Numbered from the stretch's first letter, positions 1 to 8,907 are shown. The stretch is 64,000 nucleotides of DNA from an uncultured Alistipes sp. (GCA_910587675.1 CAJUMU010000004.1:71232-135231); one strand, 5' to 3'. Notes: generated by a model not told the origin, from the letters alone. Numbers and translations are program-made.

Positions 1-102
1 GCGTCGCAGACGGGCGACGAGGCGGGTGCTCGGGCTATGGAACGGAGCCGCAACAAAGTCCTTGATCCTGCGGACGATGCCGCAATCATAACGAGTTTTC
101 AT
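1..102 (-). CDS. partial CDS, 5' end only (unknown product)
   Basis: An ATG at 102 opens a leftward frame that stays open for 34 codons to the window edge. It begins 12 bp after the stop codon of the methyltransferase gene upstream of it, as expected for a second gene of an operon. The visible N-terminus is basic (starts MKTRYDCGIVRR) and has no signal peptide. The family cannot be told from 34 residues, and a short open frame in high-GC DNA could arise by chance, so this is tentative. Confidence 0.35.
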   Translation of the reverse strand, partial: MKTRYDCGIVRRIKDFVAAPFHSPSTRLVARLRR

Positions 103-114
103 CGAAATAATGCT

Positions 115-657
115 TTACGAACCGAGCAACGTTTTGAATCCGACGAAGAAGGGCCACAGCACGATGCCGCCCGCCACCGACACATTCACCGAATGTTTGG
201 TTCCCGCCTGCGGGATCTCCAGCGCGCCGTCGCACAGATCGACCGCGGCCTGACCGACACCCTCCACCTCGTTGCCGAAAACCAAGGCGTAACGCTTCGA
301 CGCGTCGACTTCGAATCGATCGAGCATGACGGCGCCCTCCACCTGCTCCACGGCGAGCGCCGTATATCCTCGCTCTGTGAGCTCGGCGACGCACGCGGCG
401 GCCGACTCGCAAACGCTCCACTCCACCGTAAGCTCCGCGCCGAGAGCGGTTTTGTGTATGTCGCGAGACGGCGGCGCAGGCGTTATGCCGCACAAAATCA
501 CGCGCTCGACGGCGAAGGCGTCGCATGTGCGGAAAAAGGCTCCGACGTTCTGGGCCGAACGCACGTTGTCGAGCACCACGGCGACGGGTATGCGGGGCAT
601 CGCGGCGAACTCCGACGCCGACGGACGATGCAACTCTTCGTTGGTAATTTTTCTCAT
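115..657 (-). CDS. TrmH/SpoU-family RNA 2'-O-methyltransferase
   Basis: The 180-residue product is a SAM-dependent SPOUT methyltransferase that would act on tRNA or rRNA ribose. Visible family signatures are the motif 1 stretch VVLDNVRSAQNVGAFFRTCD near residue 28, an ALVFGNEVEGV motif near 125, and the C-terminal SVNVSVAGGIVL knot motif. The reading frame extends upstream to 723, but the residues before MRKITNEEL have no family resemblance, so the ATG at 657 is preferred. A TACATTTG -7-like box lies at 679-686 on this strand, just upstream. Length fits the short SpoU enzymes without an N-terminal RNA-binding domain. The exact substrate is not determinable. Confidence 0.85.
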   Translation of the reverse strand: MRKITNEELHRPSASEFAAMPRIPVAVVLDNVRSAQNVGAFFRTCDAFAVERVILCGITPAPPSRDIHKTALGAELTVEWSVCESAAACVAELTERGYTALAVEQVEGAVMLDRFEVDASKRYALVFGNEVEGVGQAAVDLCDGALEIPQAGTKHSVNVSVAGGIVLWPFFVGFKTLLGS

Positions 658-707
658 TTTATACACTGTTTCCGATGACAAATGTAACATAAATCGAGGA
701 AATAGAT

Positions 708-715
708 TAACTTTG
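708..715 (+). promoter_or_regulatory. Bacteroidota -7 box for the outer-membrane protein gene
   Basis: TAACTTTG matches the TAnnTTTG consensus and sits 26 bp before the ATG at 742. No clean -33 element is visible at the usual 19-21 bp spacing. Confidence 0.5.
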
Positions 716-741
716 CCGAGCATAAATCACCGTTTCGCAAA

Positions 742-1839
742 ATGAATCGCATAATACGCATCCTGCTAGTCGCCTCGGCCGTTCTGTCCGCCGCCGCCTC
801 GGCGCGCGCGCAAAAGGATCCGAAGTTGATCGCGGGAGCCGATTTCGATACCTATTTCGACAATCGCGAATATTCGGGTTGCGAGTTCGGCGAGTCGCAG
901 ACGCTATTCAGTTCGCGCCTCACGCCGTGGATCGGATTCGGGTGGAACGCCTCGAACAGCCTTATGGTCGGCATGGATCTGCGCTCCGACTTCGGCAACA
1001 GCGACGTGACGTTCGAAAAGGTGCGGCCGCAGATCTACTATCGGTTCCGGAACGAGAAAGTGTCGGCATACGCGGGAATATTCCCCCGCGAACGCATGAT
1101 GGGCGACTACACAGAGGCGATCATGAGCGACTCGATGCGCTTTTACGACAATCGCATTCAGGGCTTCATGGGTCAATACCGCGGCCGCCGCGGATTCGTG
1201 GAGCTGTCGGTGGACTGGTGCGGCATGTACTCGGAGAATTCGCGCGAGAAGTTCCGAATCCTCTCGGCCGGAGAATACGCGTTCGACAACTACCGCAGGC
1301 GATTTTACGGCGGTTACGCCCTCATGATGTTCCACTTCGCGGGCAGCAAGCGCATCACGGGTTGCGTGAACGACAACATCACGATAGCCCCCTACGTGGG
1401 AGCGCGATTCGAGGCATTTTTCGATTTCGACATAAAGCTGCGCTACATACAGACCCTGCAACGCGACCGCGCCAACGACGCCAAGTACCGCACGCCCAAA
1501 GGCGGCATGTTGCAGGCGCGAATGTCGAAATGGGGACTCTACATCGACGAGCAGCTATATGCGGGGCAGAATCTGCAACCCTACTACTCGTCGTTCCGAA
1601 GCGAGGCTTTCCCCCACGGTTACGGCGGCGAGCTGTATTCGGGCGAGAGATTTTTCGGAACCGACAAACACATATACAACAGCACCAAAATAGGATACGA
1701 CCGCCGATTCTTCGACGACACGTTGCGCGTGAACTGCTATCTGGCATTCAAGTACGACGGCACGGGGGGGGGTACGCAGCAGGTGGTGCAGTTGTCGGTG
1801 CGTCTGCTGAAAGACATACCGTTGAACAAAAGACGATAA
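742..1839 (+). CDS. outer-membrane beta-barrel-like secreted protein
   Basis: This 365-residue protein has a signal peptide (positively charged start, hydrophobic core, AxA-like ARAQ end near residue 24). The mature part is rich in alternating aromatic and polar segments typical of beta-barrel strands, for example LMVGMDLRSDFGN and QIYYRFRNEKVSAYAGIFP, and ends with a strand-like VVQLSVRLL. No catalytic motif is visible. It is divergent from the methyltransferase gene and followed after 26 bp by glnS. I infer an outer-membrane location; the function is unknown and I cannot name a family. Confidence 0.7.
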   Translation: MNRIIRILLVASAVLSAAASARAQKDPKLIAGADFDTYFDNREYSGCEFGESQTLFSSRLTPWIGFGWNASNSLMVGMDLRSDFGNSDVTFEKVRPQIYYRFRNEKVSAYAGIFPRERMMGDYTEAIMSDSMRFYDNRIQGFMGQYRGRRGFVELSVDWCGMYSENSREKFRILSAGEYAFDNYRRRFYGGYALMMFHFAGSKRITGCVNDNITIAPYVGARFEAFFDFDIKLRYIQTLQRDRANDAKYRTPKGGMLQARMSKWGLYIDEQLYAGQNLQPYYSSFRSEAFPHGYGGELYSGERFFGTDKHIYNSTKIGYDRRFFDDTLRVNCYLAFKYDGTGGGTQQVVQLSVRLLKDIPLNKRR

Positions 1840-1865
1840 AACCCAAAACATAACAGCGACAAGTC

Positions 1866-3545
1866 ATGAATATCATGGAGACGAACGAGCCGAAAGAGAA
1901 GCTCAACTTTTTGGAGGAGATCATCGAAGAGGCGATAGCCAAAGGCGAAAAACGAGTTCAGACCCGTTTCCCGCCCGAACCGAACGGCTATCTGCACATA
2001 GGTCACGCCAAGAGCATCTGCATAAATTTCGGCCTCGCACAAAAATACGGAGGCAAATGCAATCTGCGTTTCGACGACACCAACCCCGTGAAGGAGGATG
2101 TCGAGTACGTGGATTCGATCAAACGCGATATCAAGTGGTTGGGATTCGACTGGGCCGTGGAGCGTTACGCATCGGACTATTTCGACCAGCTTTACGACTG
2201 GGCCGTGGAGCTCGTCAAAAAGGGTTTGGCGTACGTCGACGACCAGACGCAGGAAGAGATACGCCTCACGCGAGGCACCATATCGGAGGCGGGCAAGGAG
2301 TCGCCGTGGCGCAACCGTTCGGTCGAGGAGAATCTCGATCTGTTCGTGCGCATGAAGAACGGCGAGTTCCCCGACGGCGCGAAGGTGCTGCGCGCCAAGA
2401 TCGACATGGCGCATCCCAACATGCTCTTCCGCGACCCCATAATGTATCGCATCATCCACGCCGAGCATCACCGCACGGGCGACAAGTGGTGCATCTACCC
2501 CATGTACGACTATGCGCACGGACAGAGCGACTCGATCGAGCGGATAACCCACTCGATATGCACTTTGGAGTTCGACGTGCACCGCCCGCTGTACGACTGG
2601 TTCATCGAGGCGCTGGAGATATACCCGTCGCACCAGTACGAGTTCGCGCGCCTGAACCTCACCTACACCATGATGTCGAAGCGCAACCTTCTGAAACTGG
2701 TCAAGGAGGGCGCCGTGATGGGCTGGGACGACCCGCGCATGCCGACGATCTGCGCCCTGCGCCGCAAGGGTTACACCCCCGCTTCGGTGCGCGCATTCGC
2801 CGAGATGGTGGGCGTCGCCAAGCGCGACAACGTGATCGACCTCGGCAAGATGGAGTATTGCGTGCGCGAGGACCTCAACAAGGTGGCCGAGCGACGCATG
2901 GCCGTATTGAATCCTTTGAAGGTGGTCATTACCAACTGGGACGAGGGCAAGGTGGAGATGCGCAAAGCCGTCAACAACCCCGAGGATGCCGAAGCGGGTA
3001 TGCGCGAGGTGCCGTTCGGCCGCGAGATATACATCGACCGCGACGACTTCATGGAGAATCCGCCCAAGAAGTATTTCCGTCTGAGCCCGGGCGCCGAGGT
3101 GCGTCTGCGCTACTCGTATCTCATAAAGTGCGAGGAGGTCGTAAAGGATTCGGAGGGCAACGTGATCGAACTGCGATGCACGTACGATCCCCTCTCGGGC
3201 GAAGGCTCGTCGAGCGACGGCCGCCGCGTGAAGGGCGTGATACACTGGGTGTCGGCAGCGCACGCCGTCGAGGCCGAAGTGCGTCTGTTCAACCCTCTGT
3301 TCCTGACCGAGGATCCTTTCGACACCTCGAACGGACAGCAGTCGTGGGAGGATAACCTCAACCCCGAGTCGATGGTGAAGGTCACGGGATACCTCGAGCC
3401 TTCGCTGAAAGACGCGCCCGTAGGCAAACCCTACCAGTTCGAGCGCGTGGGTTACTTCTGCGCCGACACCGATTCGTCGGCCGAACGCCCCGTGTTCAAC
3501 CGCACGGTCACACTGAAGGATTCGTGGGCTAAAATAAACAAGTAA
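1866..3545 (+). CDS. glnS: glutaminyl-tRNA synthetase
   Basis: GlnRS charges tRNA-Gln with glutamine in the cytoplasm. At 559 residues it has the usual bacterial length. The class I signature is clear: PPEPNGYLHIGHAKS at residues 36-50 (HIGH at 44-47) and the KMSKS equivalent MMSKRNL near residue 270. The eukaryotic-type GlnRS anticodon-binding beta-barrels follow. A direct glutaminyl-tRNA synthetase, rather than only the amidotransferase route, is normal in Bacteroidales. An alternative ATG at 1875 is three codons downstream. The gene follows the barrel-protein gene by 26 bp and may be cotranscribed with it. Confidence 0.97.
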   Translation: MNIMETNEPKEKLNFLEEIIEEAIAKGEKRVQTRFPPEPNGYLHIGHAKSICINFGLAQKYGGKCNLRFDDTNPVKEDVEYVDSIKRDIKWLGFDWAVERYASDYFDQLYDWAVELVKKGLAYVDDQTQEEIRLTRGTISEAGKESPWRNRSVEENLDLFVRMKNGEFPDGAKVLRAKIDMAHPNMLFRDPIMYRIIHAEHHRTGDKWCIYPMYDYAHGQSDSIERITHSICTLEFDVHRPLYDWFIEALEIYPSHQYEFARLNLTYTMMSKRNLLKLVKEGAVMGWDDPRMPTICALRRKGYTPASVRAFAEMVGVAKRDNVIDLGKMEYCVREDLNKVAERRMAVLNPLKVVITNWDEGKVEMRKAVNNPEDAEAGMREVPFGREIYIDRDDFMENPPKKYFRLSPGAEVRLRYSYLIKCEEVVKDSEGNVIELRCTYDPLSGEGSSSDGRRVKGVIHWVSAAHAVEAEVRLFNPLFLTEDPFDTSNGQQSWEDNLNPESMVKVTGYLEPSLKDAPVGKPYQFERVGYFCADTDSSAERPVFNRTVTLKDSWAKINK

Positions 3546-3609
3546 AATTCGCCATCGCATGGGCTGGGTGGCGGCTGCAACTTGACTTGCTTTTAGGCTT
3601 GCAATATGA

Positions 3610-3686
3610 TTGCGGCTCGCAAGAGCCGCGCGAGCCGTAGCCTCGCCCCGCGGAGGCTCGCTATCGCTCTCTCCGCAGGCTACGAC
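3610..3686 (-). repeat. intergenic repeat family A, copy 1
   Basis: The reverse complement shares the core CCTCCGCGGGGCGAGGCT and a terminal hairpin (arms GCGGCTC/GAGCCGC) with copies at 25621-25715 and 28490-28585. It lies between the convergent glnS and rhamnose operon ends. This copy is shorter and more diverged than the other two. Confidence 0.75.
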
Positions 3687-3727
3687 TCGAAACACGCAAG
3701 CCCGAAGCAGATAATTCCGATAAACAA

Positions 3728-3757
3728 AAGGCTGCCCGAAAGATTCGGACAGCCTTT
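3728..3757. terminator. bidirectional terminator
   Basis: A hairpin with a 13-bp, nearly perfect stem (AAGGCTGCCCGAA with TTCGGACAGCCTT) separates the convergent ends of glnS and the small gene at 3772. Its A-rich left side gives a T-rich tail on the minus strand. Confidence 0.7.
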
Positions 3758-3771
3758 GTCATATAAAAACT

Positions 3772-4005
3772 CTACCCGCGACTCTCCATGCTCTCGACTG
3801 AGGGATTGGTCTTCGTCACATCCTGCTCCAACTGCTGTTGCGAGACGGCCTCCCCTTTCGCGGTCGGTTTTATACGCCCGCTGTCGGGCCTGATCTGCGT
3901 AACGACGGGTATCTGCATCGATTTTTCCAAACGTTTCTCGGTTCTTTCCGCTTCGCGCTCGCGATCCTCGCGGCGAAATCGGTTGTTGTCTTCAGAGTAT
4001 TCCAT
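3772..4005 (-). CDS. small highly charged hypothetical protein
   Basis: This 77-residue protein begins with a strongly charged helix-forming stretch (RREDREREAERTEKRLEK) followed by a polar tail (SQQQLEQDVTKTNPSVES). There is no signal peptide or membrane segment, and I recognise no family. The frame is open further upstream to 4353, but that part overlaps the nucleotidyltransferase gene and looks like its antisense-frame shadow, so the ATG at 4005 is chosen. It lies 74 bp after the nucleotidyltransferase gene and in front of a good terminator, which supports it as the last gene of the rml operon. Confidence 0.5.
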   Translation of the reverse strand: MEYSEDNNRFRREDREREAERTEKRLEKSMQIPVVTQIRPDSGRIKPTAKGEAVSQQQLEQDVTKTNPSVESMESRG

Positions 4006-4079
4006 AAATAAACTGCATTTTCGCCCGATCGGTGCAAAGTTCATACCGTCCGTCAATGCCGACAGAGCCACGCCCTGCC

Positions 4080-5216
4080 CTACATCTTCAACGACTCGGG
4101 TTTCAGCAGATGGCTGTAAAGCTGGGTGAAAAACGTCGCGAAGGAACTTTCGCGATATACCATGCCGTGTTTCCGACGATTGGCCAGCCAACGGCGCAGC
4201 ATATAGCTCCACGACACCAGATACCCCGCTCCGCGGGGCTTGGCCTCCGAAAACTCGGGGCGCAGAATTTCGTCGAGCACCCGTCGCTCGTCCTCCGCGC
4301 GCGGCTCCGACAACGGGAACCGCGTCAAAGGCATCGCGAAACGACCGACGCATATCGAGTGAACGCTATGAAGAAAACGGTGCATGTTCATCTCCTCGGC
4401 AAGGGTCTCCAGCGCATGCCAATCGATCTCGTCGCCGTGTCTCGCCGCGAAGTAGCCCCAATCGAGCAGATGCCGCAACGCTATTCGGTCCGCGGCGAAG
4501 TGCTCCGCCGAGTGGCGCAGCAGAAACAGAGCGTGAAAATCCGACGGCGGCAGCCACACGACCGCGCCGTCGATCTCGACTCGCCGCAGACCGCCGCGCA
4601 GCGACTCTTTCAAACGGCTCTCGATTATGCGGTTGGAGCGATGGGCGTGCACATTCAGAAAATCGTAATGGTTCTCCACGGGAACGCCGTCGACGTAAAA
4701 CGTCGTATGGCGGTGCTTCCCCTCGTCGACGGATATGTTCATGCGCTCGCGCAAAAGGGCGTCGCCGCGCCGCTGCGCGCACACTCGGACAGCGCCTCCC
4801 GCGGGCGTTCGCCGCTCCTCGAAAAGCCAGATATCGACGTCGCCGCACGGACGATGGTTCGGGCGAGGATAACAGAGGCTCAAACCGTACCCCTTGAGGA
4901 CCATCATCCCGATGCCGTGGTCGGCGAAAAATCGCGCGAGTTTCGCCACGACCGCTCTCTGACGGGAATATACCGCCTCGACCGATTCGGCATTCAACGC
5001 CCATCGTATCCTCAAATCCTTGGGCGGCCGGCCGTCGGGAGGCAAAACGCCCTCCGCCGCGGCCCGTTCGACGGCGTCGCGAACGATAGCCGAGACGCCT
5101 TGGTCGCAAGACACAGAGTAAAGCTCGCGCCAATCCGCATCGCTCATCGACTCGAAAACCGCAGGATCCGACGGTGCGGACGACAACAAGGAGAGGAGAC
5201 GACTCCGCAGATTCAT
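4080..5216 (-). CDS. nucleotidyltransferase-fold family protein (NTP_transf_5-like)
   Basis: The 378-residue product has the minimal nucleotidyltransferase core of the uncharacterised NTP_transf_5 group: MMVLKGYGLSLCYP near residue 104, then the metal-binding GDVDIWL at 125-131 (D126, D128), and a later conserved H-rich helix around LFLLRHSAEHF. Members occur in polysaccharide loci, but their reaction is unproven. The ATG overlaps the rmlB stop codon by 4 bp (ATGA), so the two are translationally coupled and the upstream extension of the frame is rejected. Its place after rmlB suggests a role in glycan assembly or modification, which is inference. Confidence 0.75.
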   Translation of the reverse strand: MNLRSRLLSLLSSAPSDPAVFESMSDADWRELYSVSCDQGVSAIVRDAVERAAAEGVLPPDGRPPKDLRIRWALNAESVEAVYSRQRAVVAKLARFFADHGIGMMVLKGYGLSLCYPRPNHRPCGDVDIWLFEERRTPAGGAVRVCAQRRGDALLRERMNISVDEGKHRHTTFYVDGVPVENHYDFLNVHAHRSNRIIESRLKESLRGGLRRVEIDGAVVWLPPSDFHALFLLRHSAEHFAADRIALRHLLDWGYFAARHGDEIDWHALETLAEEMNMHRFLHSVHSICVGRFAMPLTRFPLSEPRAEDERRVLDEILRPEFSEAKPRGAGYLVSWSYMLRRWLANRRKHGMVYRESSFATFFTQLYSHLLKPESLKM

Positions 5217-6295
5217 CGCCCGCCGTACATTTCGGTATAATACTTTTCGTACTCGCCCGAGGTGATGCTGTCCATCCACTCCTCGTTGTCGAGATACCAG
5301 CGAACCGTCTTTTCGATTCCCTCCTCGAACTGAAGCGACGGCTCCCAGCCCAACTCCCGCTTGAGCTTGTTCGAGTCGATGGCATACCTCGCGTCGTGTC
5401 CCGCGCGGTCGGCGACGTAGGTTATCAATCCCGCCGAATGCCCCTCGGGATTGCCCGACAAGCGGTCGACGGTCTTCACGATAACCTTTATGAGATCGAT
5501 GTTTTTCCACTCGTTGAATCCGCCGATATTGTACGTCTCGGCGATACGGCCGCGATGGAAGATGACGTCGATGGCCCGCGCATGATCCTCCACATAGAGC
5601 CAGTCGCGCACATTCTCGCCCCGACCGTATACGGGCAGCGGCTTGCCGCGGCGGATATTGTTGATAAAGAGGGGTATCAACTTCTCGGGAAACTGGTAGG
5701 GACCGTAATTGTTCGAGCAGTTGGTGACTATGGTCGGCATGCCGTACGTATCGTGGAAAGCCCGCACGAAATGGTCGCTCGACGCCTTGCTGGCCGAGTA
5801 GGGAGAGTGCGGGTCGTATTTCGTGGTTTCGGTGAAGAACTCGTCGCCGTAAGGCGCCGCGCCGTCGGGACGCGTAAGCTCCAACGCTCCGTACACCTCG
5901 TCGGTCGAGATATGATAGAAACGCTTGCCCTCCCACTCGCCGTTCCAGCGATTCTTGGCGGCCTGCAACAGCGACAGCGTGCCCATCACGTTAGTGCGGG
6001 CGAAGGTGAACGGATCCTTGATCGAACGGTCCACGTGGCTCTCGGCCGCGAGGTGGATCACCCCGTCGATATCGTACTCGGCGAACAATTCGCACATTCG
6101 GTCGTAATCGCAGATATCGGCCCTCACGAAGGTGTAGTTCGGCCGATCCTCGATGTCCTTCAAATTGGCGAGATTGCCCGCATAGGTCAGTTTGTCGAGG
6201 TTCACGATACGATATTCGGGATATTCGTTAACGAAAAGACGGACCACATGGCTGCCTATGAACCCCGCGCCGCCCGTAATAAGTATGTTCTTCAT
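5213..6295 (-). CDS. rmlB: dTDP-glucose 4,6-dehydratase
   Basis: RmlB converts dTDP-glucose to dTDP-4-keto-6-deoxyglucose, the second step of dTDP-L-rhamnose synthesis. It is an extended SDR: Rossmann motif ITGGAGFIGSHVV at residues 6-18, the family signature STDEVYG, and the catalytic YSASK. At 360 residues it has normal length. The frame upstream of the chosen ATG at 6295 is encoded by a palindromic repeat, so it is not part of the protein. It is separated from rmlD by about 195 bp holding that repeat, and its stop overlaps the next gene. Confidence 0.96.
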   Translation of the reverse strand: MKNILITGGAGFIGSHVVRLFVNEYPEYRIVNLDKLTYAGNLANLKDIEDRPNYTFVRADICDYDRMCELFAEYDIDGVIHLAAESHVDRSIKDPFTFARTNVMGTLSLLQAAKNRWNGEWEGKRFYHISTDEVYGALELTRPDGAAPYGDEFFTETTKYDPHSPYSASKASSDHFVRAFHDTYGMPTIVTNCSNNYGPYQFPEKLIPLFINNIRRGKPLPVYGRGENVRDWLYVEDHARAIDVIFHRGRIAETYNIGGFNEWKNIDLIKVIVKTVDRLSGNPEGHSAGLITYVADRAGHDARYAIDSNKLKRELGWEPSLQFEEGIEKTVRWYLDNEEWMDSITSGEYEKYYTEMYGGR

Positions 6296-6340
6296 CGCTT
6301 GATATTTTATGTTTATCCGCAAAAACGCCCCGCCTCGCCC

Positions 6341-6440
6341 GCTGTTCGCCGTCGGCGGCAGGAGTGCGCGAGCCTCGGGCGAGCAGCAGTCCGCCGCGTG
6401 GGGCGGCGGCGAACTGCCGATATCGCACAGCGATATCGAA
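6341..6440 (-). repeat. palindromic intergenic repeat family B, copy 1
   Basis: This 100-bp element sits inside the rml operon between rmlD and rmlB. In reverse complement it reads from TCGATATCGCTGTGCGATAT to CGGCGAACAGC and closely matches copies at 19279-19378 and 50972-51070. It contains nested palindromes: a GATATC..GATATC arm pair, a CCGCCGCC/GGCGG hairpin and related ends (CAGTTCGCCG and CGGCGAACAG). Confidence 0.85.
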
Positions 6441-6491
6441 ATATCGGCCAAGAGCTTTTACGGATCGCCATTCGATTTTTCGTTCAAAGCA

Positions 6492-7364
6492 TTATTCTCG
6501 GGCGAACATGCGCCGCAGGCAGTAGATCATCGAGTCGCGCCAGTGAGGGATCTCGATGCCGAAAGTTGTCTTTATCTTGGTCTTGTCCAGAACCGAATAC
6601 GGAGGCCGCGCGACCTTCGACGGAAACTCGCTGCTGTGGCACGGCACGATTTTGCAGTCGCGGCCCGTCGCCGTCGCGATCTCGCGCGCGAAATCGTACC
6701 ACGAACACACACCCTCGTTCGAGAAGTGGTATACGCCCTCGTTGCCCTCGTACGTGCCGCCCTCGATTACGGAGAAAAGCGCCAGAGCCAGATCGCCCGC
6801 ATAGGTGGGGGTTCCCGTCTGGTCAAACACCACGTTCAGGCTCTCCCGCTCGGCCGTGAGGCGCAGCATCGTTTTCAGGAAATTATGCCCGTGCTCGGAG
6901 TAGAGCCACGCCGTTCTCACAATTATATGTTTGCATCCCGATGCCGCTATGGCCTGTTCGCCGTGAAGTTTGGTTCGACCGTAAGCCCCCAAAGGATCGA
7001 GCGGCATATCCTCCGTGCGGGGAACGTTGCCGTCGAGACCGAAGACGTAATCGGTCGAGATGTGGAACAATGTCCCGTCGACCGCTTTCATCGCCTCGGC
7101 GAGATTGCGGACGGCATCCGAATTTATGCGCTCCGCCGTCGGCTCGTCCTCCTCGGCTCGGTCGACATCGGTATAGGCCGCGCAGTTGACGATTATTTCT
7201 ATGCCGTGTTCGGCGACGAAAGCCGCAACCGCCGCCTTGTCGGTGATATCCAGCTCGGCTATATCGGTAAAAAAGTACTCGTTGGGCGACACGGCCCCCA
7301 AACGGCGCATCTCGCAGCCCAACTGTCCGTTCGAGCCTGTTACGAGGATTCGTTTACTCTGCAT
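6492..7364 (-). CDS. rmlD: dTDP-4-dehydrorhamnose reductase
   Basis: RmlD performs the last NAD(P)H-dependent step to dTDP-L-rhamnose. The 290-residue product has the SDR nucleotide-binding motif VTGSNGQLGCEMRRLG at the N-terminus, the ISTDYVFG strand with its conserved Thr, and the catalytic YGRTK. It overlaps the 3' end of rmlC by 11 bp, indicating one transcript with tight coupling. Length is typical. Confidence 0.95.
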   Translation of the reverse strand: MQSKRILVTGSNGQLGCEMRRLGAVSPNEYFFTDIAELDITDKAAVAAFVAEHGIEIIVNCAAYTDVDRAEEDEPTAERINSDAVRNLAEAMKAVDGTLFHISTDYVFGLDGNVPRTEDMPLDPLGAYGRTKLHGEQAIAASGCKHIIVRTAWLYSEHGHNFLKTMLRLTAERESLNVVFDQTGTPTYAGDLALALFSVIEGGTYEGNEGVYHFSNEGVCSWYDFAREIATATGRDCKIVPCHSSEFPSKVARPPYSVLDKTKIKTTFGIEIPHWRDSMIYCLRRMFARE

Positions 7365-7929
7365 AATAATCTTTGTTGTAATCGAACAAATCCGCGGCGT
7401 CCCTTAACCGCGGGTTGGCGGCGTCTTTGGCCGAGAGCAGAATCGCCTCGGCGGGCAAACGCCAATCGATGCCGATATCAGGGTCGTCCCACGCCACAGC
7501 GCCCTCCGCCTGCGGAGCATAGGGATTGTCGCACTTGTACTGGAACACGGCCTCCTCGCTCAACACCGAAAAACCGTGGGCGAAACCGCGCGGGATGAAC
7601 AACTGGCGACGGTTCTCGGCTGTAAGCTCCACCGCGACATATTTTCCGAACGTGGGAGAGCCTCGGCGTATGTCCACCGCGACATCCAGCACGCGGCCCG
7701 CGACCACACGCACCAGTTTCGATTGCGCATACTCGCCCTTCTGGAAATGCAGGCCCCGCAAAACGCCGTACCGCGACTTGCTCTCGTTGTCCTGCACGAA
7801 TCGGACGGGGCGGACCGCCTCGTCGAATCGCCGCTGCGAATAGCTCTCGAAAAAATATCCCCGCACATCGCCGAACACCTCGGGTTCGACGATCGCCACG
7901 TCGGGGATCGACGTACCGATCACCCTCAT
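7354..7929 (-). CDS. rmlC: dTDP-4-dehydrorhamnose 3,5-epimerase
   Basis: RmlC epimerises dTDP-4-keto-6-deoxyglucose at C3 and C5. The 191-residue cupin shows family signatures: GDVRGYFFESY near residue 22, FVQDNESKSRYGVLRGLHFQ with the catalytic-site histidine, and the FIPRGFAHGFSVLSE motif. Its ATG overlaps the end of rmlA by 4 bp. Length and start fit the family. Confidence 0.95.
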   Translation of the reverse strand: MRVIGTSIPDVAIVEPEVFGDVRGYFFESYSQRRFDEAVRPVRFVQDNESKSRYGVLRGLHFQKGEYAQSKLVRVVAGRVLDVAVDIRRGSPTFGKYVAVELTAENRRQLFIPRGFAHGFSVLSEEAVFQYKCDNPYAPQAEGAVAWDDPDIGIDWRLPAEAILLSAKDAANPRLRDAADLFDYNKDYYAE

Positions 7930-8831
7930 CGCGCGCCCTCCTTTCCCGAACGCTTCACCTCATCCACCACTTTCAACAGATAGCGGCCGTACTGGTTCTT
8001 TATCATCGGCTGCGCCAACGACACCATCTTCTCCTCCGAGATCCATCCGTTACGGAAAGCTATGCCCTCCAAGCAGGCGATCTTAAGCCCCTGACGCTTC
8101 TCGATCACCTCCACGAAGATCGACGCCTCGGCCAGCGAGTCGTGAGTGCCCGTGTCGAGCCACGCGAAACCGCGTTCGAGTCGTCGGACCTTCAATCGGC
8201 CGTTGCGCAGGAACTCCTGATTAACCGTCGTAATCTCCAGCTCGCCGCGGGCCGACGGCTCGATGCGGCCGGCGATGCCGACCACCTCGTTGGGATAGAA
8301 ATAGAGCCCCACCACGGCGTAATTCGACTTGGGATCGGCCGGCTTCTCCTCTATCGAAAGGCAGTTGCCATCCCCGTCGAACTCCGCCACGCCGTAACGC
8401 TCGGGGTCGTCGACGCGGTAACCGAACACCGTCGCCTTGCGCTCCAGCTCGGCCGTGCGGACCGCCTCTTTCAGATGGGCAGAGAACCCTGCGCCGTGGA
8501 ATATGTTGTCGCCCAGAACCAGACACACGCTGTCGTCGCCGATAAACTTCTCGCCGATGATGAACGCCTGCGCCAGACCGTCGGGACTCGGCTGCTCGGC
8601 ATACTCGAACCGCACGCCGTAATCGGATCCGTCGCCCAGCAGACGGCGGAAACCGCCCAGATCCTGCGGAGTGGATATTATGAGTATGTCGCGGATGCCC
8701 GCCAGCATAAGCACCGATATCGGATAATAAACCATAGGTTTATCATAGATCGGCAAAAGCTGCTTGCTAACGCCTTTGGTTATGGGATAGAGACGGGTTC
8801 CGCTCCCGCCCGCCAAAACTATGCCTTTCAT
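7926..8831 (-). CDS. rmlA: glucose-1-phosphate thymidylyltransferase
   Basis: RmlA makes dTDP-glucose from glucose-1-phosphate and dTTP, starting the rhamnose pathway. The 301-residue product has the nucleotidyltransferase signature GIVLAGGSGTRLYP at residues 3-16, KPMVYYP, and LGDNIFHG. The frame opens further upstream at 8906, but the family begins at MKGIVLAGG, and a promoter at 8875-8907 lies inside the extension, so the ATG at 8831 is chosen. It is the first gene of the operon. Confidence 0.96.
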   Translation of the reverse strand: MKGIVLAGGSGTRLYPITKGVSKQLLPIYDKPMVYYPISVLMLAGIRDILIISTPQDLGGFRRLLGDGSDYGVRFEYAEQPSPDGLAQAFIIGEKFIGDDSVCLVLGDNIFHGAGFSAHLKEAVRTAELERKATVFGYRVDDPERYGVAEFDGDGNCLSIEEKPADPKSNYAVVGLYFYPNEVVGIAGRIEPSARGELEITTVNQEFLRNGRLKVRRLERGFAWLDTGTHDSLAEASIFVEVIEKRQGLKIACLEGIAFRNGWISEEKMVSLAQPMIKNQYGRYLLKVVDEVKRSGKEGAR

Positions 8832-8874
8832 ATTTCGCAATCGTTTATGCACGCGCCATAAGCAACGTGAAATA

Positions 8875-8907
8875 CAAAAATAGGATTTTTTTCGGAAAAC
8901 CGACAAT
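8875..8907 (-). promoter_or_regulatory. promoter of the rml operon
   Basis: On the minus strand an ATTG -33-like box is followed after 21 bp by TATTTTTG (TAnnTTTG -7). It ends 43 bp before the rmlA start, giving a short leader. Confidence 0.65.

Noticed and set aside
1737..3695. 652-codon minus-strand open frame opposite glnS
   Set aside because: Antisense shadow of glnS; low-complexity His/Arg/Val-rich translation without family features.
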